38,831 nucleotides of DNA. Origin: Woeseiaceae bacterium. Its GTDB lineage: Bacteria > Pseudomonadota > Gammaproteobacteria > Steroidobacterales > Woeseiaceae. The notes below the pieces were generated by a model. The model worked only from the letters and a program-made list of their open reading frames with translations. It was not told the DNA's origin and did no database searches. Below, in pieces: positions 1-9,778 of this stretch; positions within the stretch are counted from its first letter, which is position 1, and each line of letters starts with the position of its first letter. The stretch covers positions 1 to 38,831 of the forward strand of contig JAJFKV010000048.1 of assembly GCA_021773055.1 (NCBI GenBank). The letters are read 5' to 3'. The translations under genes were made by a program, and so were the position numbers.

Positions 1-411
1 CTCGTCATTGCTTCGTTGCTCACCACACTCGCAGTTCCTGCCTACGACATGTTCGTCACTCGCGCCAAAGTGGCGCAGGCTATGGGTGATATCGGTAGCC
101 TGAGCATCGCGATCGAACAATATTGCTTGCACCATCAGGACCAGATGCCGGCGTCTCTGGATGACCTGAACATGGATGTGCCGCTAGACCCCTGGGGCAG
201 ACCATACTCCTTTCTGGATATTCGAGCCGCCGGGCCGGACAAGAGTGCCTTGCGAAAAGACGGCAAACTGAACCCACTGAATACTGATTTCGACCTCTTC
301 AGTGTTGGTGGCGATGGCAGGTCTTCCGGGCCACTATCGGCAGAGGCTAGCCGTGACGATATCGTGCGAGCCAATAACGGTGCTTTCATCGGCTTGGGTG
401 AGGACTACTGA
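1..411 (+). CDS. GspG-like type II secretion pseudopilin, C-terminal part
   Basis: The reading frame is open from the first base, so the start lies outside the window. The visible part begins inside the hydrophobic N-terminal helix of a type IV pilin-like protein (LVIASLLTTLAVPAYD), just after where the prepilin peptidase site and Glu5 should be. Further on it has the DPWGRPY motif and a C-terminal segment with SVGGDGRSSG, both typical of GspG, the major pseudopilin of type II secretion, where the acidic C-terminal loop binds calcium. It would be assembled into a short periplasmic pseudopilus. The stop overlaps the next start by one base. No other secretion gene is visible, so an orphan or minor pseudopilin, or a type IV pilin-like protein, remains possible. 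Confidence 0.75.
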   Translation, partial: LVIASLLTTLAVPAYDMFVTRAKVAQAMGDIGSLSIAIEQYCLHHQDQMPASLDDLNMDVPLDPWGRPYSFLDIRAAGPDKSALRKDGKLNPLNTDFDLFSVGGDGRSSGPLSAEASRDDIVRANNGAFIGLGEDY

Positions 412-3254
412 TGCCTGAGTCCAACATCCGCAAGACCATGACACGAGGTGTTGGCAGGCGCATTCTCAGCCTGTTCCTGTTCGCGGCAATAGTCCCGATG
501 GTTTTCACCGCAGGCTTGGCTTTCTTCGAATTCCATCGCAGTCTGGAGTCGGAAGCGGCGAAGTCCCTCAAGAGCAGCGCGAAGGAATATGGCGTAGAGA
601 TATTCACCCGACTCGAACTGGCGGCCGATAAATCGACTCAGGTAGTCCGCATTGTCGAGGAGGACGGGATTTACGCAATTGCGGATCACGATTATCTGCT
701 CAGCGATTTTGAGGCTGTCTGGGTGGTTGGAGAAGTTGGGCCGCCAACGATTTCATTGGGCAGTGTTTCCTCCGACGTAACTCTCGCGATGCTTGGTGCA
801 AGTCAGCTCGCGTCCGGTGAAACACGACTAATACTAACGCCACAAAACCAGGTCGTTATGTTGCGGTCAACTGGCGATGGCGATGGCGGTGGCGTCGGAC
901 CGGTTATCGCATTTCAGCTTATTGCGAGTAGATTATGGGGTCCGCGTGAGAATCTCCCCTTTCTTACCGAGTTTTGCGTCTTTTCTGAAGCAGGCGTCAG
1001 CCTTTACTGCACGGCGCCAATTGATGCTGAGATTCACTCGTCGCTGCATCAGGACGATGGTCAGAATCGCGGCAGTATTTTCGGCAAATGGACACACGCA
1101 GGCCAACCCCATTATGCGGCCCTCTGGCAACTGTTCTTAAAGGGGGCGTATGGTGCGCCGGCGTTTGACATTGTGGCGATCCAAAGTCGATCCGTCGCAA
1201 TGCAGTCCGGCACTGACTTCAATCGAGTATTCGTCCCCGCCATAATACTGGTATTAGTTCTGGTTGCTGTGCTGAGCCTGCATGTCATCAGTCGTAGTCT
1301 GGGCCCGCTACAAAATCTCGCCATCGCCGCGCGGCAAGTCGCCGGCGGTAATCTTGAATCCAGGGTCCGTGTCCGTACGGGCGATGAATTCGAGTGGCTG
1401 GGCGAGGCATTCAATAATATGGCTGATCGCATCGGCCACCAGATCTCCACACTGGAAGCCATGTCGGGTATTGATCGAATGATCTTAACCGGAACCAAGC
1501 TGGAAGAGGTTTCGGAAAACGTCGTAGCACACTTGATCGACCTTACGCAGTGTGACTCCGCCGCGGTTATCGCGAGAGGTGCCGACTGCCCCGATATTGC
1601 CAAGATGATCTCGCTGCACGATAGCGTTATCCATAATGATCGTATCCAGTTGCCTGATGGCGTCGGACATCAGTGGTGCCAGCCAAGGCAGGTCGCTCTG
1701 GCGGAGACAGACCAGGAGTCCGCGCCGTATGCCGAGCGCTTCACCTCGTTTGGTCAAGAATTCGTTGTTTTGATACCGGTTGTACTGAAGGACGAACTGA
1801 AAGGTCTGCTGCTACTCGGATTCGCCACGCAATTCGACATGGCGCAAACCAGTCTGCAACGTATTGTCGATCTTGCCGGTCGTTTCGCTGTCGCGTTGTC
1901 CAGTGTGGAGCGCGAAGAGGCACTTTACAGGCAGGCACATTTCGATCAGCTCACCGGATTACCAAATCGTCAGTCGCTCAAAGACCGGCTGACCCAGCAC
2001 CTGGCAACCGCGCGTATCGACAACCATAGTGGCGCCATACTTTTTCTGGACCTTGACCGCTTCAAGGAGATCAACGATGTCTTTGGTCACTCGGTCGGCG
2101 ACGGCGTCCTGTCACAGGCGTCCGAAAGAATCGTCTCGGAGGTTCGCGAGCGCGACACCGTTGCGCGGTTGGGAGGCGATGAATTTGTAGTGGTCCTTCC
2201 CAATGTTCGCAATGACAGCATTGTCCGTGGAACAGCGGAACGGCTGCTCAAGAAGCTTGCGGAAGAATTTACCGTCGATGGTACAGATCACTATCTGAGC
2301 GCCAGTATCGGTATCGCGATGTTCCCGGATGACGGGGCAACGGTCGAAACCATCCTCAAGAACGCCGATGCCGCAATGTACCGAGCGAAGGACGCGGGCC
2401 GTGGTCGATTCGAATTCTTCAGCAAGCGCCTGAATGCTGAAAGTCGCCGCAAAATCGGCATTGAGCGTGATCTGCGAGCGGCATTCTACAGCGGTGAGCT
2501 TGATGTACAATATCAGCCGCAGTTCGACATCCTTACCGGCATCATCAGCGGCGCAGAGGCGTTGCTGCGTTGGACGCATGCCGATAAGGGTCCAATATCA
2601 CCCGCTGAATTCATTCCGCTCGCAGAAGACTCTGAACTGATCGTCGATATCGGTTCCTGGGTCATTGAAAGAGCGTGCGAGGATTTGTGTTCGATTCTGG
2701 ACAAAGGTCTTCACCCCGGTCCGGTTTCTATCAATGTGTCGGGACGCCAACTCGCCGATAGCAGTTTCAAGAAAGCGGTGATGGATCCCATCCACAAGTA
2801 CGGGATTCATCCCGGCTACATACAACTTGAAGTCACCGAAACCACTGTTGCGCAAAACCGTGACAAAGCGATCGCGATCCTGCAATCGCTACGAGAAGAG
2901 GGCGTGCGTGTCGCGATCGACGATTTTGGCACTGGCTACTCGTCTTTGAGCTATTTGCAGCAAATGCCGTTCGACGTCATAAAGATCGACAAATCGTTTA
3001 TCGATCGAATCGGCAGCAGTGTCACATCCGATAACATTTGCCGCACGATTATCAAAATGGCCGAACAGCTAGACAAGAAATCGATCGCAGAGGGTGTTGA
3101 AGAACAGTCGCAACTGGACTTCCTCAAGAAGAACGGCTGCGACTTCGTGCAAGGCTTCTATTACTCGGCAGCGTTACCGAATGACGAGTTCCTGACGTTC
3201 ATTGAAAAACAGGACTTTCACACGCAACGGCGCAAAGCGCTGGAGATTATCTAG
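411..3254 (+). CDS. Membrane-bound HAMP/GAF-like/GGDEF/EAL c-di-GMP enzyme
   Basis: A 947-residue c-di-GMP turnover protein. A transmembrane helix near residues 18-38 and a second near 273-296 flank a periplasmic sensor region of about 235 residues. A HAMP linker (about 297-345), a GAF-like segment (about 350-500), a GGDEF domain and an EAL domain follow. The cyclase motif GGDEF is intact at 588-592, with an inhibitory I-site RERD five residues before it (579-582). The EAL domain has EALLRW at 716-721 and the metal and catalytic segments INVSG, LEVTET, DDFGTGYSS, IKIDKSF, AEGVEE and VQGFYY. Both activities are therefore predicted to be competent; which dominates cannot be read from sequence. 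The start ATG overlaps the pseudopilin stop by one base, suggesting co-transcription and perhaps a link to surface secretion or adhesion. The gene ends four bases from the converging rpoD stop. Confidence 0.93.
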   Translation: MPESNIRKTMTRGVGRRILSLFLFAAIVPMVFTAGLAFFEFHRSLESEAAKSLKSSAKEYGVEIFTRLELAADKSTQVVRIVEEDGIYAIADHDYLLSDFEAVWVVGEVGPPTISLGSVSSDVTLAMLGASQLASGETRLILTPQNQVVMLRSTGDGDGGGVGPVIAFQLIASRLWGPRENLPFLTEFCVFSEAGVSLYCTAPIDAEIHSSLHQDDGQNRGSIFGKWTHAGQPHYAALWQLFLKGAYGAPAFDIVAIQSRSVAMQSGTDFNRVFVPAIILVLVLVAVLSLHVISRSLGPLQNLAIAARQVAGGNLESRVRVRTGDEFEWLGEAFNNMADRIGHQISTLEAMSGIDRMILTGTKLEEVSENVVAHLIDLTQCDSAAVIARGADCPDIAKMISLHDSVIHNDRIQLPDGVGHQWCQPRQVALAETDQESAPYAERFTSFGQEFVVLIPVVLKDELKGLLLLGFATQFDMAQTSLQRIVDLAGRFAVALSSVEREEALYRQAHFDQLTGLPNRQSLKDRLTQHLATARIDNHSGAILFLDLDRFKEINDVFGHSVGDGVLSQASERIVSEVRERDTVARLGGDEFVVVLPNVRNDSIVRGTAERLLKKLAEEFTVDGTDHYLSASIGIAMFPDDGATVETILKNADAAMYRAKDAGRGRFEFFSKRLNAESRRKIGIERDLRAAFYSGELDVQYQPQFDILTGIISGAEALLRWTHADKGPISPAEFIPLAEDSELIVDIGSWVIERACEDLCSILDKGLHPGPVSINVSGRQLADSSFKKAVMDPIHKYGIHPGYIQLEVTETTVAQNRDKAIAILQSLREEGVRVAIDDFGTGYSSLSYLQQMPFDVIKIDKSFIDRIGSSVTSDNICRTIIKMAEQLDKKSIAEGVEEQSQLDFLKKNGCDFVQGFYYSAALPNDEFLTFIEKQDFHTQRRKALEII

Positions 3255-3258
3255 CAGA

Positions 3259-5097
<1,839 letters not shown>

Positions 5098-5159
5098 AAA
5101 CGATTAATGTTACTCTCTTGCAAGAGCATGATCTATATTTTTTTCATGGGTTTAGGGCA

Positions 5160-6905
5160 TTATTGTCGCTGTACCAGCTCCGATTTCTCGTCGTCGCTTA
5201 AACCTGTCACTCGTTGTTTTTCTATCAGAAACTCAATTCTTTCCTTGCGGCCTGCCACGGCCAGCTGCTGCAGGCACTCATTCAGCTCTGCCTCGGCATC
5301 AAATTCTTCATCCATCGGCATATCCAGCGCGGCCAGTTTGCCCAGATGACGACCTTTTTCGTCATGTCGCCAGCGTTCCAGCAAACCAGCCGTCGTTATA
5401 TTGGGCTCCGATTGCACAGTTTCAATGAGTGCCGAGAATAAATCGACACCGGCCCGTTGAACTCCGGCCAGCTTTTCAATATCGAGCTTCTGGCCTGCGG
5501 ACGGATTGTTCAAAAGCAGCGTAATTGCACGCCGGACGACTGATGGGCCACCGCTGGCTGACGGCTGACGCCGAGTCGGAAGTCGCCTGGAGCTGTCGTA
5601 TTTCGAGCGATCGCCAGCCTCTCTCCCTGCCGCCAGCATTTTCTCAAGCTTCGCCGCGGTAAGGCCCACGGCCTCGGCCAGGCCCTCGATGAGCAGCTCT
5701 CGATAAACGCCTACCGGCAATTGCTGTACCAGCGGCCGTGCCAATTCGGCCAATCGTGCGCGCCCGTCGATCGTCTTCATATCGACCTGGCTCGAAAGCT
5801 CCTGGATCAGGAACTCCGATAATGGCAGCCCGGCATCCATTAGTTTTACGAAAGCATCTGCACCGTTCTCGTTGACGAACGAGTCCGGATCATGGCCGTC
5901 GGGCAAGAACACGAACCGAATCTGTCGGCCTTCTCGAACTTGCGGCAATGCGTTTTCCAGGGCTCTCCAGGCCGCCTTGCTGCCAGCACGATCGCCATCA
6001 AATGCGAAATAGGCATTTTCTGTTAGTCGAAACAGTCGGTTCAGGTGCTCGCTCGTTGTCGCTGTACCGAGGGTTGCCACCGCGAAGTCGATGCCATTCC
6101 TGGCCAGCGCCACGGCGTCCATGTAACCCTCTACCACTACGAGCCGTTCGATATGGCGCAAGGCCTGGCGTGCTTCGTACAGACCATAAAGCTCGCGCCC
6201 TTTGTGAAACAGTACTGTCTCGGGTGAGTTCAGGTATTTCGGTTCACCATCGCCCATCGTACGGCCGCCGAAACCGATTGTGCGGCCACGAGAATCGCGA
6301 ATGGGGAACATGAGGCGATCGCGAAAGCGGTCGTAATGCTTGCCATTATCCTTGCGGATAATGAGACCGGTGGCGAGCAGTCTTTCAGTTGCTTCTTCCG
6401 ATTTTCCGAATTTATCGAGGACATTGCTCCATCCGTCCGGCGCATAACCAATGCCAAATCGCTTGGCTGTGGAGCCGTCAACTCCCCTGTTCTGTAAGTA
6501 CTCGACCGCCTGCGGCGTGTCTTTGAGGCAGGATTGCCAGTGGCGAGCCACGGTGTCCATTAACGAAAACAGTTCGTCATAGCGTCGTGCCGGCTGATCA
6601 CTCTCATTGCGTGGGACCTCAACACCCATAGAGCCGGCCAGTGACTCGATAGCCTCGACGAAGCTCAAATGGTCGAACTCCATGAGGAAGCCAATTGCTG
6701 TGCCGTGTGCGCCACAGCCAAAGCAGTGATAGAAGCCCTTGCCCGGACTTACCGTGAACGACGGTGTTTTCTCGTCGTGGAATGGGCAGCAAGCCTTGAA
6801 TTCACGGCCAGCCTTTTTCAGCTGAGCCCTGCGGCCAACAACCTCAACAATATCTGCTCTTGCGATCAGATCGTCGATGAAGTCCTGAGGGATTAATCCG
6901 GCCAT
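5160..6905 (-). CDS. dnaG: DNA primase DnaG
   Basis: Synthesises RNA primers for lagging-strand replication. The 581-residue protein has the N-terminal CHC2 zinc-binding domain, with likely ligands C40, H43, C61 and C64 in CCPFH and HCFGCG. The RNA polymerase core follows, with the TOPRIM motif VVVEGYMDA and the acidic FDGDRAGSKA segment, and then a C-terminal helicase-binding region. The ATG at 6903-6905 fits the family start (MAGLIPQDFIDDLIARADIV). No clear Shine-Dalgarno precedes it. It lies 170 bases downstream of yqeY, and that gap carries a terminator-like palindrome, so dnaG may be transcribed by read-through or from its own promoter, as E. coli dnaG is kept low by an upstream terminator. 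Confidence 0.97.
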   Translation of the reverse strand: MAGLIPQDFIDDLIARADIVEVVGRRAQLKKAGREFKACCPFHDEKTPSFTVSPGKGFYHCFGCGAHGTAIGFLMEFDHLSFVEAIESLAGSMGVEVPRNESDQPARRYDELFSLMDTVARHWQSCLKDTPQAVEYLQNRGVDGSTAKRFGIGYAPDGWSNVLDKFGKSEEATERLLATGLIIRKDNGKHYDRFRDRLMFPIRDSRGRTIGFGGRTMGDGEPKYLNSPETVLFHKGRELYGLYEARQALRHIERLVVVEGYMDAVALARNGIDFAVATLGTATTSEHLNRLFRLTENAYFAFDGDRAGSKAAWRALENALPQVREGRQIRFVFLPDGHDPDSFVNENGADAFVKLMDAGLPLSEFLIQELSSQVDMKTIDGRARLAELARPLVQQLPVGVYRELLIEGLAEAVGLTAAKLEKMLAAGREAGDRSKYDSSRRLPTRRQPSASGGPSVVRRAITLLLNNPSAGQKLDIEKLAGVQRAGVDLFSALIETVQSEPNITTAGLLERWRHDEKGRHLGKLAALDMPMDEEFDAEAELNECLQQLAVAGRKERIEFLIEKQRVTGLSDDEKSELVQRQ

Positions 6906-7050
6906 ATGAATGCAAACGTCACCCGGCCTTGCGCGGGTCTTGGTGAAATATTATTGTTTTGAGCGATCCGTTTCGCGGTGTTACCTGTTGGCCGACACTG
7001 TCAGCCTCAGTGTGTAGCATAGCCGAATGTGCCGGCTTTGCCAGAACGCC

Positions 7051-7072
7051 AAAAGGGGTCTGACCCCTTTTT
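7051..7072 (-). terminator. Perfect palindrome after yqeY, terminator or attenuator
   Basis: Two 10-base arms, AAAAGGGGTC (7051-7060) and GACCCCTTTT (7062-7071), are perfect inverse complements around a single base. An outer 5-base pair of arms (AGAAC 7043-7047, GTTCT 7073-7077) extends the symmetry. On the minus strand the stem lies just past the yqeY stop and ends in a T-run, so it can act as an intrinsic terminator or partial attenuator before dnaG. The symmetry makes it usable on either strand. A core of this type also occurs as dispersed REP-like palindromes in other proteobacteria (from memory), so mobile-repeat origin is possible. Confidence 0.7.
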
Positions 7073-7075
7073 GTT

Positions 7076-7525
7076 CTAGAGGGCGTTTAGCCGTTCTTTA
7101 ACGGTGGCGCTCACCGCACCCATATCAGCTCGGCCAGAAGCCCTGGCTTTGATCTGGCCCATAACCTTGCCCATGTCCCGGATACTCTCGGCACCGGCTG
7201 CCTGGATGACCTCGTCAACCATTACTGCCAGCTCTTCAGCCGAGAGTTGCTCGGGCAGGTAGGTATCAAGCACTTCTATTTCAGCGCGCTCGATGGCGAC
7301 GAGATCTGCACGATCGCCTTTCTCAAACTGCTCAATCGAATCACGGCGTTGCTTGACCATCTTGGTTAGCACGGCAAGTATCGCCATATCGTCAAGCTCT
7401 TCACGTGTATCAACTTCAATCTGCTTGATCGCAGCAAGAATGAGGCGCACCACTTTCAACCGGTCTTTTTCACCGGCCTTCATGGCAGACTTCATGTCTT
7501 CTGTGATTTGGCCTTTCAGGGGCAT
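7076..7525 (-). CDS. yqeY: GatB/YqeY domain protein
   Basis: A 149-residue protein made only of the YqeY domain, the tRNA-binding fold also found at the C-terminus of the amidotransferase subunit GatB. Typical segments are the N-terminal MKSAMKAGEKDRL..RLILAAIK, the central IEQFEKGDRADL, YLPEQLS, and the C-terminal GKVMGQIKARASGRADMG. Free-standing YqeY proteins are commonly found between rpsU and dnaG, as here. Their exact role is not settled; a link to tRNA or translation is inferred from the fold. Start ATG at 7523-7525, 22 bases after rpsU. Confidence 0.93.
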   Translation of the reverse strand: MPLKGQITEDMKSAMKAGEKDRLKVVRLILAAIKQIEVDTREELDDMAILAVLTKMVKQRRDSIEQFEKGDRADLVAIERAEIEVLDTYLPEQLSAEELAVMVDEVIQAAGAESIRDMGKVMGQIKARASGRADMGAVSATVKERLNAL

Positions 7526-7547
7526 CGACGCAGCTTCGCTGATCGAA

Positions 7548-7763
7548 TCAGTAAAGGCGCTTACGCTTGGCTTCGTCGCGAGATATTTTCTTCAGATGGC
7601 GCTTGACGGCTGCTGCTTTCTTGCGCTTTCGCTCCTGCGTGGGCTTCTCGTAGAATTCACGACGACGCAGCTCAGTAAGGATTCCGGCCTTTTCACAGGC
7701 ACGCTTGAAGCGACGCAACGCAGCGTCAAAATACTCGTTTTCTTTTACGCGAACACTTGGCAT
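7548..7763 (-). CDS. rpsU: 30S ribosomal protein S21
   Basis: A 71-residue, very basic protein matching S21 along its whole length: [20 protein letters not shown] at the start and a C-terminal [14 protein letters not shown] tail. S21 sits on the 30S platform near the anti-Shine-Dalgarno and helps initiation. It is the first gene of the macromolecular synthesis operon. The ATG (7761-7763) has only a weak GGAA-like Shine-Dalgarno about 12 bases upstream, and a hairpin sits in the leader, so expression may be controlled after transcription starts. Confidence 0.98.
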   Translation of the reverse strand: MPSVRVKENEYFDAALRRFKRACEKAGILTELRRREFYEKPTQERKRKKAAAVKRHLKKISRDEAKRKRLY

Positions 7764-7794
7764 TGTTCAGGTATTCCGTCCAGACATAAATAAA

Positions 7795-7811
7795 CCCGGC
7801 ACTTGGCCGGG
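7795..7811 (-). promoter_or_regulatory. GC hairpin in the rpsU leader, attenuator-like
   Basis: CCCGGC (7795-7800) and GCCGGG (7806-7811) pair around a five-base loop. Read on the minus strand the stem is followed by TTTATTTA, the layout of a short intrinsic terminator, and it lies between the predicted rpsU transcription start (about 7817) and the rpsU ATG. It could be an early attenuator or a protein-binding leader stem. Function is inferred only. Confidence 0.5.
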
Positions 7812-7823
7812 ACTCAGCCGCGC

Positions 7824-7852
7824 ATAGTAACCCCACACTTGGCGGTTTGCAA
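7824..7852 (-). promoter_or_regulatory. Sigma-70 promoter of the rpsU operon
   Basis: On the minus strand, TTGCAA (7847-7852) and TACTAT (7824-7829) are separated by exactly 17 bases. This is a good vegetative promoter 60 bases upstream of rpsU and the only convincing one before the operon. It overlaps the region needed for the divergent tsaD gene. Confidence 0.65.
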
Positions 7853-7863
7853 AGGGTTCGGGT

Positions 7864-7869
7864 TATGAT
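7864..7869 (+). promoter_or_regulatory. Candidate -10 box of tsaD, nearly leaderless
   Basis: TATGAT lies only nine bases before the tsaD ATG at 7879. A start six or seven bases downstream would give an mRNA that begins almost at the initiation codon. No well-spaced -35 and no Shine-Dalgarno are visible. The alternative is a start further upstream inside the rpsU promoter region. Confidence 0.35.
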
Positions 7870-7878
7870 TCGCCGCCT

Positions 7879-8904
7879 ATGACTGCCCCAAAAATAACCC
7901 TCGGAATAGAAACGAGCTGCGACGAGACCGGAGTGGCTCTGTTTAGCACACAAACCGGGCTGATCGCGCATGCATTGCATAGCCAGATAGACCTGCATGC
8001 CGTTTATGGTGGCGTCGTACCGGAAATCGCATCACGCGATCATGTTCGGATGCTTTTACCGTTAATTCAACAGGTTATGAGTGAGGCTGGTATCGAAAAG
8101 CCCGATGCGATCGCGTATACAGCGGGCCCGGGGCTCACGGGTGCGTTGATGGTTGGCGGTGGCATGGCGAATGGACTGGGGCTGGCCTGGGATTGCCCGG
8201 TTGTCGCGGTGCATCATATGGAAGGCCACTTGCTGGCTCCGATGCTGGAAGAAAAACCGCCGGAATTTCCGTTTCTCGCGCTATTGGTCTCCGGTGGCCA
8301 CACAATGCTGATCGCGGTTCGGCGTCTGGGTGAGTACGAAATGCTCGGCACGACTCTGGACGATGCGGCCGGCGAAGCTTTCGACAAAACAGCCAAAATA
8401 CTGGGCCTGGGCTATCCCGGTGGACCGTTGCTCGCGGCTCTGGCTGAAGAGGGTGATGATCGCGCTTATTCCTTTCCGCGCCCCATGCTGAACAGGCCAA
8501 ATCTCGATTTTAGCTTTAGTGGGCTGAAAACTGCAGTGATGCTCGAGATCAGAAAAGCTGAAGCGGCCGGCAGCATTGATTCCTGTCGCGCCGATATTGC
8601 GGCTTCATTTCAGCGTGCGGCAGTCGATACGCTGGTCGGCAAGGCCATTAGAGCCGCGGAATCCGAGGGGCTGGACAGAATCGTGGTCGCCGGCGGAGTC
8701 GGCGCGAACCGCTTATTGCGAAGCGAGATAGCGGAGCGATTTTCCGGAGAAGTTTATTACCCACGATTTGAGTTTTGCACCGATAACGGTGCAATGATCG
8801 CGGCGGCGGGCGCGCTGCGCATATCACAAGCGAAAGCGGCGACGGAAATTCGGGCAGTGGCAAGATGGCCGTTGGATACCCTGGATGTTCCGGCGACGAC
8901 CTAA
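7879..8904 (+). CDS. tsaD: tRNA N6-adenosine threonylcarbamoyltransferase TsaD
   Basis: Transfers the threonylcarbamoyl group to A37 of ANN-decoding tRNAs, working with TsaB, TsaE and TsaC in the cytoplasm. The 341-residue protein has the ASKHA-fold N-terminus ([14 protein letters not shown]), the metal-binding HMEGH with H113 and H117, the LLVSGGHT motif, and a C-terminal [12 protein letters not shown] and [12 protein letters not shown]. It is full length. It is divergent from rpsU, an ancient arrangement in gammaproteobacteria. folB follows after 16 bases. Confidence 0.97.
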   Translation: MTAPKITLGIETSCDETGVALFSTQTGLIAHALHSQIDLHAVYGGVVPEIASRDHVRMLLPLIQQVMSEAGIEKPDAIAYTAGPGLTGALMVGGGMANGLGLAWDCPVVAVHHMEGHLLAPMLEEKPPEFPFLALLVSGGHTMLIAVRRLGEYEMLGTTLDDAAGEAFDKTAKILGLGYPGGPLLAALAEEGDDRAYSFPRPMLNRPNLDFSFSGLKTAVMLEIRKAEAAGSIDSCRADIAASFQRAAVDTLVGKAIRAAESEGLDRIVVAGGVGANRLLRSEIAERFSGEVYYPRFEFCTDNGAMIAAAGALRISQAKAATEIRAVARWPLDTLDVPATT

Positions 8905-8920
8905 TCAGGAATAAGGGACT

Positions 8921-9280
8921 ATGGATAAGATTTTTCTCAGCGAACTCAAGATAGACACAATCATAGGTATATGGGAGTGGGAGCGTCGCATCCGTCAGAC
9001 GGTGGTCATCGATCTGGAGATGAGCGCTGATATCGCCAAGGCTGCTGCCACCGATGAAGTTGTGGATACTTTGAACTACAAGCTGGTCGCAAAACGAATT
9101 CAGGAGTTTGTGGCTGATTCAAGTTTTCAGCTTGTTGAGACGCTGGCCGAGCGCATTGCCGCGATTATTCGCGAGGAATTCGATGTCGCGTGGGTCAAAG
9201 TGCGCGTGAACAAACCGGGTGCAATTCGTGGCTCAAAGGATGTCGGTGTGCTTATCGAACGTGGCGAACAAGCAGATTGA
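8921..9280 (+). CDS. folB: Dihydroneopterin aldolase FolB
   Basis: Converts 7,8-dihydroneopterin to 6-hydroxymethyl-dihydropterin and glycolaldehyde in folate synthesis. The 119-residue protein matches the family: MDKIFLSELKIDTIIGIWEWER at the start, the TLNYK segment near the middle, LVETLAERIA, and KVRVNKPGAIRGSKDVGV near the end. A clear Shine-Dalgarno AAGGG lies seven bases before the ATG. Its stop shares bases with the folK start (ATGA), so the two are translationally coupled. Confidence 0.96.
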   Translation: MDKIFLSELKIDTIIGIWEWERRIRQTVVIDLEMSADIAKAAATDEVVDTLNYKLVAKRIQEFVADSSFQLVETLAERIAAIIREEFDVAWVKVRVNKPGAIRGSKDVGVLIERGEQAD

Positions 9281-9768
9281 TGGGGACCGTCTATCTCGGG
9301 CTGGGGAGCAACGAGTCACCCAAAGCGAATCTGCGACTGGCAGTTCGTGAGCTTCGGAAACGTTATGGTGAGCTCGCTATTTCGCCTGTTTATCAAAGCG
9401 CCGCTGTCGGCTTCGATGGCGCAGACTTCCTGAACCTCGTCGTGTCCCTGCAGTCTGACCAGTCACCACTCGCAATGTGCGATGAGATCGAACTTATACA
9501 TAATCTGGCCGGCAGGGTTCGCGGCAGCGATAAATGGGAATCACGTCCTCTCGATATCGATCTGTTGCTTTACAATGATCTTGTTATTGACGAGCGGCCG
9601 GTTCGGGTGCCACGCGCTGACATATTGCTGTACAGCTTTGTTTTGCGACCACTGGCCGAACTTGCACCGGACCAGGTACATCCGGTGACTGGCAGGACGA
9701 TGCTGGAGCACTGGCAGGAATTTGATGTGTCGAGTCATCCTTTGCAGGAGACAAACGTTGATTGGTAA
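9280..9768 (+). CDS. folK: 6-hydroxymethyl-dihydropterin pyrophosphokinase FolK
   Basis: Transfers pyrophosphate from ATP to the FolB product, the next step of folate synthesis. The 162-residue protein opens with VYLGLGSN and carries the HPPK signature RPLDIDLLLY with metal ligands D92 and D94. I chose the ATG at 9280, overlapping the folB stop, because it puts the family N-terminus at residue 1; a longer frame upstream has no conserved sequence. Confidence 0.96.
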   Translation: MGTVYLGLGSNESPKANLRLAVRELRKRYGELAISPVYQSAAVGFDGADFLNLVVSLQSDQSPLAMCDEIELIHNLAGRVRGSDKWESRPLDIDLLLYNDLVIDERPVRVPRADILLYSFVLRPLAELAPDQVHPVTGRTMLEHWQEFDVSSHPLQETNVDW

Positions 9769-9778
9769 TGGAGATCAC

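Noticed and set aside
3255..3258. Terminator between converging GGDEF-EAL gene and rpoD
   Set aside because: Only four bases separate the stops, and I saw no stem with a T-run in the adjacent ends.
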